A stretch of DNA of 64,000 bases from contig NZ_CP070351.1 of the NCBI RefSeq assembly GCF_016919385.1, positions 372,001-436,000 on the forward strand. Reading direction: 5' to 3'. This stretch comes from Gordonia sp. PDNC005. Lineage in GTDB: Bacteria > Actinomycetota > Actinomycetes > Mycobacteriales > Mycobacteriaceae. The notes under the pieces were generated by a model. It saw only the letters and a list, made by a program, of their open reading frames with translations, searched no databases and was not told where the DNA came from. The position numbers and the translations under genes were made by a program. Shown one piece after another: positions 53,141-63,929 of this stretch. The number at the start of each line of letters is the position of its first letter. Position 1 is the first letter of the stretch.

Positions 53141-54337
53141 TCAGAAGAAGGTTCCCGCAAATGGGGCCCGCGGCACATCGAACATGCGGGTCAGGACCGT
53201 CAGGCACTCGTCGCTCGTCTCGATCCGACCTGCCAAGGCGAGTTCACGCGCCGACACCCCACCGAGGTAGACGCTCGACAATGTCGCGATGTCGAGTGCG
53301 GCGTCGGCCGGTTGATCAGTGCGTGAGACCGTCGCACGTCCGCCTGTCACGACGATCTCGTAGCGGCCTGCGCGATCGGAGTAGGTGTCGGCGACGTCGA
53401 GCACGATCGATCCGTCGACGCCGTAGGATCGACGGCTCAACGCGTCGACGACGTCCAGGATCGACACCCAGAGGGTGTCGGGGCGGCCGGTGACGGTGAC
53501 CGATCGTGTGTTTGTCACCAGGTGTCCGAGGACATCGTCTACTGGTACCGATGCGTGGATCGCGGTGATGAGGTCGAGGCCCGTGAGAACCCGCCACAGG
53601 TCGTCGTGTGCCTGCGGCGTGACGGCGACGAAGTCTTCCACAGTCGCAGTGTGGTGGCGGGTGTCGGTCCGATAGGAGGCATAACCGTCGGCGTGCAACA
53701 GGTAGTGCAGGCATGACGTCTGCGAATCTCGTCGGTATGGGCGATCGGCGAGGATCGACGGCCACCAGCTGGCGGGGCGGCCGAGAGCGCCGGGGTGAGT
53801 GACCGCCCATCTCGCGTGGATCTCAGGTACGCGCGTCTTCACCTCATCGGGCATGGCGTAGCGGACACGGGAATCGGCGGGAGCAGGATCCCTGAACTCG
53901 ACGGCTGAGGGGTCTATGCGGATCTCGTGTGCGAATACAGCCGGTCCGAAACCGAATCGTTCGTAGATCGTCGCCTCTGATGCAGTGAGGATCGCGATAC
54001 CGAGGTCGGATGCGCGCCAAGCGGCGAACTGCGCGTCCATCATGGTGCGGAGGATGCCCCGCCGACGGTGTGTTGCGGCGACGGCAACCCACGACAGACC
54101 TGCGGTCGGCACAACGTCGCCGCCCGGCACGGTCAACGGAATGGGGAAGTACATGGAGAACGCGGCGAGGCGGCCGTCGTCGCGGACGACGAACGTGGCA
54201 TCCTCCGGGAATCGGGCGCGGAACTCGGCGATCTCGTCGTCCGGTAGTGGAGCGGGGAGTACGAATGCACGTGCATCCGATCCGATGATCTCAGGCCAGT
54301 CGGCTTCGGTCGCGGGGGACATCGTCAGCGAAGTCAC
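53141..54337 (-). CDS. eis: Eis-like GNAT N-acetyltransferase
   Basis: 398 residues, the length of mycobacterial Eis. N-terminal GNAT with acetyl-CoA motif VAVAATHRRRGILRTMM (~87-103), second GNAT-like middle region, and a C-terminal SCP2-like domain (GRATVSRTDQPADAALDIAT). The chain ends in a Phe carboxylate (AGTFF), as needed for Eis catalysis. Eis proteins acetylate amines including aminoglycosides and histones as multimers. The physiological substrate in this organism is not known. It is divergent from the TrmH gene. Confidence 0.9.
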   Translation of the reverse strand: MTSLTMSPATEADWPEIIGSDARAFVLPAPLPDDEIAEFRARFPEDATFVVRDDGRLAAFSMYFPIPLTVPGGDVVPTAGLSWVAVAATHRRRGILRTMMDAQFAAWRASDLGIAILTASEATIYERFGFGPAVFAHEIRIDPSAVEFRDPAPADSRVRYAMPDEVKTRVPEIHARWAVTHPGALGRPASWWPSILADRPYRRDSQTSCLHYLLHADGYASYRTDTRHHTATVEDFVAVTPQAHDDLWRVLTGLDLITAIHASVPVDDVLGHLVTNTRSVTVTGRPDTLWVSILDVVDALSRRSYGVDGSIVLDVADTYSDRAGRYEIVVTGGRATVSRTDQPADAALDIATLSSVYLGGVSARELALAGRIETSDECLTVLTRMFDVPRAPFAGTFF

Positions 54338-54390
54338 ATCACTACTCTGTCATTTTCTCCGCAGGCGTCCGCATGTGCCACCGTATAGAC

Positions 54391-55269
54391 GTGAGCACCC
54401 GTGCAGCCATCGAGGTTATCGACATCACCGACCCGTTCGACGTGCGAGTCGACGACTTTCGTGACCTGAACTCAGTCGACCGCCGTCCCGACCTCCCCGC
54501 CTTGCCCGGGGGACGGGTCGGTAAGGCGTTGGTCATCGCCGAGGGCGTCCTGGTGGCGCAGCGGATGATCGCGTCCCGGTTCGCGCCGCACGCCTTCTTC
54601 GGCGTGGACCGACGCCTGGCCGAACTCTCCGACGACGTCGTCGAGCAGCCTGGCGGAGTGCCGTTCTATCGTGCGAGCGCCGACGTGATGGCCGAAGTCA
54701 TCGGCTTTCATCTCAATCGTGGGGTGCTCGCGGCAGCACGCAGGCCGGAGGCACTCTCGGTGTCCGAGGTCATCGAATCGGCGCGCACGATCGCCGTTCT
54801 CGAAGGCGTCAACGATCACGAGAACATCGGCAGCATCTTCCGGAACGCCGCAGGATTGGAAGTGGACGCCGTGATCTTCGGCGCAGGATGCGCCGATCCG
54901 CTGTACCGACGCTGCGTCCGCGTCTCGATGGGGCACGCGTTGCTGGTGCCGTTCGCCAAGTCGGACAACTGGCCTGGCGATCTGGAACTCCTGCGCGAGA
55001 AGGGGTTCCGCACCATCGCGCTGACGCCGGGGGAGGGGAGCGTGCCGCTTCGTGACGCCGTGACAGGCCCCTCGCGCGTGTCCTTCAACTCCCCGAGCCC
55101 CGTTGAGGGGAAGCTCGCCTTCCTCGTGGGCGCAGAGGGTCCGGGTCTGAAGGAGCACACGATGCGTTCGTGTGACGTGCGTGCGCACATCCCGATGAGT
55201 CGGGGAACCGACTCGTTGAACGTCGCGACGGCGGCCGCAGTCGCGTTCTACGAGGCGCTCAGCAGGTAG
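54391..55269 (+). CDS. TrmH/SpoU-family RNA methyltransferase (Rv0881-like)
   Basis: 292 residues from GTG 54391 (ATG 54373 adds six residues). N-terminal substrate-binding domain (~35-110) then SPOUT domain with the three motifs: EGVNDHENIGSIFRNAA, AFLVGAEGPGL and IPMSRGTDSLNVATAAAVAF, which form the deep-trefoil knot binding S-adenosylmethionine. It probably 2'-O-methylates ribose in rRNA or tRNA. Close to Rv0881. The stop abuts the stop of the convergent gene with no gap. Confidence 0.93.
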   Translation: MSTRAAIEVIDITDPFDVRVDDFRDLNSVDRRPDLPALPGGRVGKALVIAEGVLVAQRMIASRFAPHAFFGVDRRLAELSDDVVEQPGGVPFYRASADVMAEVIGFHLNRGVLAAARRPEALSVSEVIESARTIAVLEGVNDHENIGSIFRNAAGLEVDAVIFGAGCADPLYRRCVRVSMGHALLVPFAKSDNWPGDLELLREKGFRTIALTPGEGSVPLRDAVTGPSRVSFNSPSPVEGKLAFLVGAEGPGLKEHTMRSCDVRAHIPMSRGTDSLNVATAAAVAFYEALSR

Positions 55270-56079
55270 TCAGAGTCGACCGCGGAAGCCGAAATACCGG
55301 GAGATCGGACCCGGTGAGCGGGTGGTCTGCGCGGCGTCGTCCACGTCCACTCGCGCGATCGGCATCGTCACCTCGACGTCGGGCGGACTCTCGACGACGG
55401 CGGTTTCACGCGCGGGGGCCTGAGAGGCAGGTGACCAATCGGCCCCGGACGGCCGGATGGTGTACGCGTAGACGGGGATCCGGTCGAGTGCGGTGTCGTC
55501 GTCGCCGGATGGCGGGGTGAACCGGAACCCGAGCCATCGCCGGTTGGCCTCCTCGGCGAGCTCTGCGGGATGGAACGGCAGATCAAGCGGGTCGGGTTCG
55601 GCGTCGGGAAGATACTGCAGGGGTCGATCGCCTGCCCAGAACTCGCTCTCGAACGGGTACGGCAGACCCTGATCGTCGTGGATGGTCGCCGGAGACGCCG
55701 CGAACGAGCGGACCAGGCGACCGTGTTCCCACCGGGCGAACGTTCCGGTGGAGGTCTCCGGGTTGAGCGACAGCAACAGCACCGTGCGGTCGGGGGCCAG
55801 TCCGGCGACGAACTCGGTGAGTTCGGCGGGCGACGTCGTCGACAGCGATCGTCCGGCCAAGACCGTCAGGTCGCCGAAGTGACCGGCGAACACCTCGTCG
55901 TCACCTGCGGTCACCAATGCGGACAGGTCCGTCGAAGCCACCGCAGACGGTGAACTGTCGACGAATGCGCGTCGAATGAACTCATCGGTCCGATCGGGAT
56001 CGGCGACAACGCCGCGCCGCAGTTGTTCTGCGGGATCGGGACATGCGACCAGCCACAAGGTGGTGGTGTGAACGAACAC
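55270..56079 (-). CDS. Conserved actinobacterial protein, DUF6928-like
   Basis: 269 residues from GTG 56079, 5 nt after the sepH stop. The start VFVHTTTLWLVACPDPAEQL and a following acidic alpha/beta domain (PDRTDEFIRRAF, GDLTVLAGRSL) resemble DUF6928, from memory. The second half is Pro/Glu-rich and lower in complexity, ending ISRYFGFRGRL. No catalytic motif is seen. It is in one transcription unit with sepH. Confidence 0.65.
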   Translation of the reverse strand: MFVHTTTLWLVACPDPAEQLRRGVVADPDRTDEFIRRAFVDSSPSAVASTDLSALVTAGDDEVFAGHFGDLTVLAGRSLSTTSPAELTEFVAGLAPDRTVLLLSLNPETSTGTFARWEHGRLVRSFAASPATIHDDQGLPYPFESEFWAGDRPLQYLPDAEPDPLDLPFHPAELAEEANRRWLGFRFTPPSGDDDTALDRIPVYAYTIRPSGADWSPASQAPARETAVVESPPDVEVTMPIARVDVDDAAQTTRSPGPISRYFGFRGRL

Positions 56080-56084
56080 CTGCT

Positions 56085-56951
56085 CTACTCTCCGGGATGA
56101 CTGCGGACGCCGAGGAGGACATCTTCCCACGCCGGTACTGTCGGGGTCGCGCGCTTGGAGCTGCGGTGCTTCGGAAGCGACTCTCCCGCAACCGAATGCG
56201 GCACGGAATCGTCGAACTCGAGTTCCAGCGGGGCGGCCGGCTCAGTGCGTTCGCTGCGGCTCTGACGTTCGATGAGCCGATCGGCGTCGACCGTCACCTC
56301 CTCGTGTCCGTCGGGCAACACCTCGCGCTGCGGGCGCGGAGCGGGAGGCGGTACCGCCGCCATCACGGATCGTCGTGCGGCACGGGCTAGTTCAGGTTCG
56401 GTGAGTTCGACGGCGAGGTCGTCCAACGGTTCGGTGACGCCGCCGTGAGAGCCGGGGGTGAATCGCCAGTGGGCGAACTCGACGTCTCCGGCTCCCGGCC
56501 AGCCCACCTGGACCACCCAGCGGCCGTCGTCGGGTCGCCACGCGTCCCATTCGGCATCCGACGACGCGCTTCCGCGCAGAGCGAGGCATTCCGCGACGAG
56601 CTCACCGAGCGTCGACGAACTGGTGCCGTCGATCCCCGACGGGTGCGAGGCTCGGGCGAGTTCGGCGGCACGCATGCGTTCAAGGAGGACCGGGTGGGCG
56701 AATCGATGGATCTTGTCTTCCGGCACCCCGGTGGCAGCAGACAGTTCGGCGACAGTCGCACCGGCCCGGATGCGGGCCTGGATCTCGCGCGGACTCACCT
56801 CGACGGCCGGAACTGTCGGCGTGGCCGATGCGGGCAGAACCGCAGCTCGGAGAGTGTCGTCAACGGCCAGGGTGAACTCTTCGTCCGATTCGGGATCGAT
56901 GCAGATCACCGAACCGTCGGGTTCGACGCGATCTGCTTTGAGCTTCCGCAC
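56085..56951 (-). CDS. sepH: Septation protein SepH (DUF3071)
   Basis: 288 residues from GTG 56951 behind GGAGGAG; an upstream frame is not conserved. The N-terminal DUF3071 domain (RKLKADRVEPDGSVICI ...) contains a helix-turn-helix (QARIRAGATVAELSAATGV), then a variable charged C-terminal part with PRPQREVLPDGHEEVTV. SepH binds FtsZ and supports division in Streptomyces and mycobacteria. It equals Rv0883c in position next to serC. The downstream gene starts 5 nt after its stop. Confidence 0.9.
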   Translation of the reverse strand: MRKLKADRVEPDGSVICIDPESDEEFTLAVDDTLRAAVLPASATPTVPAVEVSPREIQARIRAGATVAELSAATGVPEDKIHRFAHPVLLERMRAAELARASHPSGIDGTSSSTLGELVAECLALRGSASSDAEWDAWRPDDGRWVVQVGWPGAGDVEFAHWRFTPGSHGGVTEPLDDLAVELTEPELARAARRSVMAAVPPPAPRPQREVLPDGHEEVTVDADRLIERQSRSERTEPAAPLELEFDDSVPHSVAGESLPKHRSSKRATPTVPAWEDVLLGVRSHPGE

Positions 56952-57017
56952 GCGACCCTCCTCCGGTCCCCTCGTACACGGATGTTCTCCCCAGCGTAGG
57001 TCACCGTGCTGATAGAA

Positions 57018-57098
57018 GACTGATGGACACGCGGCGAACATCTCGACTGCGCTCGATGAACGAGGGCAAACGTCGGATCTGCGGCGTGTCCATCAGTC
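57018..57098. repeat. 15-bp perfect inverted repeat between serC and sepH
   Basis: 57018-57032 and 57084-57098 (GACTGATGGACACGC and inverse) flank 51 bp. The site starts 21 nt after the serC stop, so it may end serC transcription, but it lacks a T-tail and its loop is large. It lies within the 168-bp sepH upstream region. Confidence 0.6.
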
Positions 57099-57119
57099 GG
57101 ACTACGGGTGGCCCCTGGG

Positions 57120-59037
<1,918 letters not shown>

Positions 59038-59061
59038 GCCCACCATCCTCCGGCGTACTGG

Positions 59062-59081
59062 ACTGGTAATCCATAGCCAGT
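59062..59081. promoter_or_regulatory. Inverted repeat in the yczE/mocR intergenic region
   Basis: ACTGG-N10-CCAGT at 59062-59081, with direct repeats of ACTGGA at 59057 and 59090. The site is in the 61 bp between two divergent starts, a natural location for MocR binding. Such regulators often use direct repeats. Confidence 0.6.
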
Positions 59082-59098
59082 TGGGTAACACTGGACCT

Positions 59099-60559
59099 AT
59101 GATCACGGCCACTGGCTCCATCAGCGCGCAGACTCTCGCCAAGCGACTCGGAATGTGGCGGCCGGACGGTCCGCGACCGGCGTACCTCGCATTGGCCGAT
59201 GCAATGCGCGTGCTCCTGCTCGACGGGCGGGTGGCCGTGGGCACGGCCGTGCCGAGTGAGAGGGCGTTGGCGCAAGCGCTCGACGTCTCCCGGACGACAG
59301 TCGCCGGCGCGTACTCGACGTTGCGCGAGTCCGGCCATCTCAACTCGCGACAGGGAGCGAGGAGCGTTCTGAGCCTGCCGGTAGCTGTGCCTGCGGAGCC
59401 GTTCGAGATCGGCGCCGAGGCCGACATGTGCAAACTCAACATCGCAGCGCCTGCGGCTCCCGACCAAGTGGTCCACGACGGCTATCGGCACGCGCTCGAA
59501 TGCGCGCCCACCTACCTGACCGGCACCGGTTTATACCCCAACGGGCTTCGTGCGCTGACCGAGACCATCGCCCGTCGCTACTGCGAGCGTGGACTGCCGA
59601 CGACTCCGGAACAGATCCTCGTGACCTCAGGCGCCCAGCACGCGTTGCGGTTGGTCCTCGACATCCACGTGTCGCCGGGGGATCGGGTGGTGGTGGAGCA
59701 GCCGACCCATCACGGGACGATCCTGGCGCTGGCCCGACACCGAGCACGACCGGTCGCGCTTCCATTGGACTCGGAGTCGGGGTGGGACCTCGACCTTCTG
59801 GAATCGATCGTCCGATTGCAGCGGCCGAGCCTGATCTTCATGATCCCCGACTTCCACAATCCGACGGGTCTCCTGCTCGACGTCGAGGGACGACGTCGGC
59901 TCGCCGAGATCGCGGCGCGGCACCGCGTCCCGCTGGTGATCGACGAGACGATGGTGGAGATCGGACTCGATGAGGACGCGCCTCCGCCGGTCGCCGCGTT
60001 CGCGCCGCGCGGCGCGCAGGTCATCACCCTGGGGTCGGCCAGCAAGACCGTGTGGGCGGGTCTGCGTGTCGGCTGGATTCGCACCGAGACGCCGCCGGAC
60101 CCATACGTCCTCGCCCGCTACGAGCTCGATCTCGGTGGGGCGGTGATGGAACAGTTCGCGGCGCAGTATGCACTCGATCACCTCGACGACTTCCTTCCCG
60201 CCCGCCTCGACGGACTGCGCCTCGCACGTGCCGCGGCACTCGCGTCGATCGACGAATACCTTCCGGGCGCGACGGCGGTCCGCGGCGTCGGAGGCCTCAC
60301 GCTGTGGGTCCACCTGCCAAGGCCCGTAGCGACCGTCACAGCGGCGGCGGCCGCCGGACTCGGAGTCCGGCTGACACCGGGTAGTTCGTTCGGGCCCGAC
60401 GGCGGTCTCGAGAGCCACATACGCATTCCGTACACACTGCCGATCGACCACCTCGTCTCCGGAATCCGGGCAGTCGGGCTGGCGTACCGTCGGTCGGTCG
60501 GCGTCGACACAGTTGCGGCTTCGGCGGACGTTGACTTGGCGGGTCGGCTGGTCGTGTAA
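59099..60559 (+). CDS. MocR-family regulator (GntR HTH plus aminotransferase domain)
   Basis: 486 residues from ATG 59099, leaderless type (TAACAC 7 nt upstream). Residues ~20-90 are a GntR winged helix (GTAVPSERALAQALDVSRTT). Residues ~115-470 are aminotransferase fold type I with PDFHNPTG, VIDETMVEIG and the PLP-lysine in GSASKTVWAG. MocR proteins sense PLP or amino compounds rather than catalyse. It stands divergent from yczE and 0.6 kb from pdxH, so PLP-related control is possible. Confidence 0.92.
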   Translation: MITATGSISAQTLAKRLGMWRPDGPRPAYLALADAMRVLLLDGRVAVGTAVPSERALAQALDVSRTTVAGAYSTLRESGHLNSRQGARSVLSLPVAVPAEPFEIGAEADMCKLNIAAPAAPDQVVHDGYRHALECAPTYLTGTGLYPNGLRALTETIARRYCERGLPTTPEQILVTSGAQHALRLVLDIHVSPGDRVVVEQPTHHGTILALARHRARPVALPLDSESGWDLDLLESIVRLQRPSLIFMIPDFHNPTGLLLDVEGRRRLAEIAARHRVPLVIDETMVEIGLDEDAPPPVAAFAPRGAQVITLGSASKTVWAGLRVGWIRTETPPDPYVLARYELDLGGAVMEQFAAQYALDHLDDFLPARLDGLRLARAAALASIDEYLPGATAVRGVGGLTLWVHLPRPVATVTAAAAAGLGVRLTPGSSFGPDGGLESHIRIPYTLPIDHLVSGIRAVGLAYRRSVGVDTVAASADVDLAGRLVV

Positions 60560-60602
60560 GTCGGTTGCTCCACCGAGTTCGACGGGCGACGATGAACGTC
60601 TC

Positions 60603-61130
60603 ATGGAGATCACGTTCACCAAACTCGCCGGCCGGTACGACATCGCGGTGCACCGCGATGTCGGGCACGCGCTCGCTCCACGCAACGGGCCGGGATTCCA
60701 CGACGCGGTGCCGCACGACGTCGCACATCTGATCGTCGAGTCTGAATGGGGCATCCGCGGCGGTGTGTACGGTCGGCTGGCCGCCGCCGACGGCGATGAC
60801 GGGATGTTCTGGGCAGCTGATCCCGCGGTGAAGCGGAAGGCCACGAAGAATCGTCGTACTCCGACGGAGTCGGAGTCGGTCGACATGGCGAAGTCGGAGC
60901 GGTTGGCGTCGCTGACCGTCGCCCTGTGGGAAGTCGCGCGCGGGCGTCGGCGCCCTGATCCCGCGTGGCCGGGTACGGAGGCCGCATCCGGTGAGAGCCC
61001 CGAGCTCCTGCAGCAGGTCTACGACAGGTATGACGACTTCGCACGTACCTGGTCGTCACTGCCGATCGGGAGATCGGTGACCATGCCGTGGCCCTTCCCA
61101 GAAGGCGTCGGCAAGAGGGCCCGACGGTGA
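60603..61130 (+). CDS. Hypothetical protein between mocR-like and pdxH genes
   Basis: 175 residues from ATG 60603. Soluble, with MEITFTKLAGRYDIAVHRDVG at the start and acidic and basic stretches (AVKRKATKNRRTPTESES). No signal, no membrane helix, no known domain. The middle PHDVAHLIVESEWGIRGGVYGRLAA suggests a small alpha/beta fold. It precedes pdxH by 19 bp and could be in the same operon. Confidence 0.65.
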   Translation: MEITFTKLAGRYDIAVHRDVGHALAPRNGPGFHDAVPHDVAHLIVESEWGIRGGVYGRLAAADGDDGMFWAADPAVKRKATKNRRTPTESESVDMAKSERLASLTVALWEVARGRRRPDPAWPGTEAASGESPELLQQVYDRYDDFARTWSSLPIGRSVTMPWPFPEGVGKRARR

Positions 61131-61149
61131 GGCGAATAGCATCGCAGGG

Positions 61150-61845
61150 GTGAACGACGAAGTGGATCTGCCGAGCATGCGCGTCGGATATGGCGCTGCG
61201 GACCCGACGGGGAAGGACGGTGTCGCAGCGAATCTCGACCCGTCGTGGCTGGTAGGCGATCCGCCGTGGCGCTCCCTGTTCGACACGTGGTTGGCCGACG
61301 CGATCGCCGCGGGTGTCGTTGAACCGAACGCGATGATCGTCGGGACCGTTGACGCTGACGGCCGTCCGGCTACCCGCACGGTTCTGTGCAAGGGTGTGTC
61401 CGACGCTGGGATCGTGTTCTTCACCGGCTACGACTCCGACAAGGGGCGTGCGATCGCCGCTCATCCGTACGCGTCGGCGACATTCCCGTGGATCGCGATG
61501 GAACGGCAGATCCACGTCCGCGGTCGCGTCGCGAAAGTGGACCGGGCCGAGACCGAGGCCTACTGGAACTCCCGCCCCCGCGGCTCCCAGCTGTCGGCGA
61601 CGACGTCTGACCAGTCTCGCCCGATCGCCTCCCGCGGCGCGCTCGAAGCGGCTGCGGCGGCGGTGTCCGAGGAACTCGGCGGGTTGTCGTCGTCGACACC
61701 CGTCCCCGTGCCCGAGAATTGGGGCGGCTACCGGATCGAGCCCGACGTCGTCGAATTCTGGCAGGGCCGAGCCGACCGTCTGCACAACCGGGCTCGCGCC
61801 GTCCGCGACGGTGACGGTTGGCGCGTGGAACGCCTGCAGCCCTGA
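61150..61845 (+). CDS. pdxH: Pyridoxamine 5'-phosphate oxidase
   Basis: 231 residues from GTG 61150, with CAGGGG upstream. It has the split-barrel FMN-binding fold: RTVLCKGVSDAGIVFFTGYD, FPWIAMERQIHVRGRV, the QLSATTSDQSRPI loop and C-terminal VEFWQGRADRLHNRARA, all PdxH signatures. It oxidises pyridoxine or pyridoxamine phosphate to PLP. The MFS gene overlaps its stop (TGATG). Confidence 0.93.
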   Translation: MNDEVDLPSMRVGYGAADPTGKDGVAANLDPSWLVGDPPWRSLFDTWLADAIAAGVVEPNAMIVGTVDADGRPATRTVLCKGVSDAGIVFFTGYDSDKGRAIAAHPYASATFPWIAMERQIHVRGRVAKVDRAETEAYWNSRPRGSQLSATTSDQSRPIASRGALEAAAAAVSEELGGLSSSTPVPVPENWGGYRIEPDVVEFWQGRADRLHNRARAVRDGDGWRVERLQP

Positions 61846-63137
61846 TGGGAAGACTTCTCGCCGACACGACGCCACTGGCGAACACGCATTTCCGCCGACT
61901 GTGGTGGGCCAACATCATCACGGTCATCGGAGCACAGCTGACCGTCGTCGCGGTTCCCGCGCAGATCTACGCGATGACCGGCAGTTCTGCGTACGTCGGG
62001 CTGACCGGAGTGTTCGGGCTCGTGCCGCTCGTGGTGTTCGGCTTGTGGGGCGGTGCGCTCGCCGACGTGTTCGACCGTCGGCGGATCCTCCTGGTCACCA
62101 CGGTCGGCCTCATCGCGACGAGCGTCCTGTTCTGGGTGCAGTCGGCGGCGGGTTGGGGCAACGTCTGGATCCTGCTCGGGGTGTTCGCACTTCAGCAGGC
62201 GTTCTTCGCCGTCAACCAGCCGACGCGATCGGCGGTTCTGCCGCGGATCCTGCCCGCCGACGAACTTCCTGCCGCGAACTCCCTCAACATGACGGTGATG
62301 CAGGCCGGCGCGATCGCCGGTCCGCTCGTCGGCGGCGCGCTGATCCCCGTCTTGGGCTTCTCGCTGCTGTATCTGGTCGACGCGATCTGTCTGCTCGCCA
62401 CACTCTGGGCCGTGATCGGGCTGCCGTCGTTGGTCCCGGAACTCTCCGGCGACGAACGGCCCAAGACACCCGGTCTCAAATCGGTGATCGACGGGCTCGG
62501 TTACCTGCGCGGACATCCCGTGCTGCTGATGTCGTTCGTCGTCGACCTGATCGCGATGATCTTCGGGATGCCGCGCGCGCTGTTCCCGCAGATGGCGCAC
62601 GAGAGCTTCGGCGGCCCGTCGGATGGCGGCATCGCCTTCGCCTTGTTGTTCATCGCGATCCCGCTGGGCGCCGTTGTCGGAGGCGTCCTGTCCGGATGGG
62701 TCTCCCGGGTGCAGCGACAGGGTCGGGCCGTCGTCATCTGCATCATCGTGTGGGGTCTGTCGGTGACTGTCTCCGGCGGTCTCCTGTTCTTCGCGCACGG
62801 CTCGGCACTGCCGATCCTGCCGCTCGTCGTCGTCGCGCTGATGGTCGGCGGCGCCGCCGACATGGCGTCGGCGGCCTTCCGTCAGACGATGCTGCAGTCC
62901 GCTGCCACCGACGACGTCCGCGGACGACTGCAAGGTGTGTTCATCGTGATCGTCGCGGGCGGACCGCGCATCGCCGATGTCGCACACGGTGCGACGGCCG
63001 CGGTGGCCGGCACCGCGGTGACGGTCGCAGGCGGCGGCATCGCAGTCGTCATCGGAACCGTTCTCGCCGCGCTCGCCGTCCCCGCCTTCTGGCGCTACCG
63101 GGCGTCCGTCCGCGAGGAGGGGCCGAAGATCGGCTGA
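61845..63137 (+). CDS. MFS exporter (EntS-like)
   Basis: 430 residues, ATG overlapping the pdxH stop by 1 nt. Twelve hydrophobic helices with GGALADVFDRRRILLV (the MFS loop 2-3 motif) and NQPTRSAVLPRILPADELPAANSL typical of the EntS/DitE multidrug or siderophore exporter group. Substrate unknown. The coupling with pdxH is curious: vitamin B6 compounds or unrelated small molecules are possible; this is inference. Confidence 0.88.
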   Translation: MGRLLADTTPLANTHFRRLWWANIITVIGAQLTVVAVPAQIYAMTGSSAYVGLTGVFGLVPLVVFGLWGGALADVFDRRRILLVTTVGLIATSVLFWVQSAAGWGNVWILLGVFALQQAFFAVNQPTRSAVLPRILPADELPAANSLNMTVMQAGAIAGPLVGGALIPVLGFSLLYLVDAICLLATLWAVIGLPSLVPELSGDERPKTPGLKSVIDGLGYLRGHPVLLMSFVVDLIAMIFGMPRALFPQMAHESFGGPSDGGIAFALLFIAIPLGAVVGGVLSGWVSRVQRQGRAVVICIIVWGLSVTVSGGLLFFAHGSALPILPLVVVALMVGGAADMASAAFRQTMLQSAATDDVRGRLQGVFIVIVAGGPRIADVAHGATAAVAGTAVTVAGGGIAVVIGTVLAALAVPAFWRYRASVREEGPKIG

Positions 63138-63151
63138 TCCATCGATCGATC

Positions 63152-63775
63152 TCAGGGAGCCGGTGCTGCGGTCCGTCTCGCGACCCGGTCTCCGGCGCGG
63201 TCGACGAGGAAGGCGAACAGTGCCATCGCAGCGAACACTCCGACAAGGATCGCCGACATCACCGTGTACCCGTGCTCGCGCGGGTCGATGAACGGGTACG
63301 GGTACCAGTCGACGATCGGTCCTCGGACCAGTGTGTACACGCCGTAGGCGAGTGGCGCGATCAGCCACTGCGCCCACCTCGACCTGCCGCCGGGTGCGCC
63401 GGGGACCAGCAGCCAATCGAGGGCGAGCACGATCGGGAGCACCAGGTGCATCACCCGATTGATCCACATGACGTTCAGCTGCACGTCGATCCCGGACAAC
63501 AGCGCCGCGTAGACGACGCCGGTGATGACCATGCACGTGGTCGCGAGACCTCTGATCCACGTGAAACTTCGCGATTCCGGAACTGGAGCGACAGCGCACG
63601 TCAGCAACGTCCCGACCGCCAGCACATTGCTGAGCACGGTGAAGTAACTGAAGTAGTTCCCCAGCCCGAATCCGGGGTTGTCCCAGCTCAGGATCGGAAG
63701 AACGACGAGTGCAACGCCGCCAAGGATCGCGGCGGCGAGTCGGAGCGCTCGGACGACGAGCGAGTCACCTGTCAT
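63152..63775 (-). CDS. Pr6Pr-family membrane protein
   Basis: 207 residues from ATG 63775. Six hydrophobic helices with FSYFTVLSNVLAVG, INRVMHLVLPIVLALDWLL and YTLVRGPIVDWYPYPF, features of the Pr6Pr/FAR-17a-like family. Function unknown. The first ATG further upstream would lengthen the N-terminus by 19 unlikely residues. A related, shorter gene lies next to it at the window edge. Confidence 0.78.
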   Translation of the reverse strand: MTGDSLVVRALRLAAAILGGVALVVLPILSWDNPGFGLGNYFSYFTVLSNVLAVGTLLTCAVAPVPESRSFTWIRGLATTCMVITGVVYAALLSGIDVQLNVMWINRVMHLVLPIVLALDWLLVPGAPGGRSRWAQWLIAPLAYGVYTLVRGPIVDWYPYPFIDPREHGYTVMSAILVGVFAAMALFAFLVDRAGDRVARRTAAPAP

Positions 63776-63860
63776 CAGTGCAGTCTGACTGGTCGGTCCT
63801 TGTAATGGCGGCGAATGCCGCAGGCGTGGCACTGCGAGCGTTCACGCATCAGGCGTCTGT

Positions 63861-63889
63861 TCCCGCTAATGGTCTGACTATTAGCGGGA
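63861..63889. terminator. Hairpin between the two Pr6Pr-like genes
   Basis: 10-bp perfect arms TCCCGCTAAT and ATTAGCGGGA around a 9-nt loop, followed on the minus strand by CAGACGCC. It probably terminates the gene reading in from the right edge. Confidence 0.65.
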
Positions 63890-63929
63890 GTCGATTTCTG
63901 CAGCGGGAAGCCTGAAGGTGTTGCTGTAG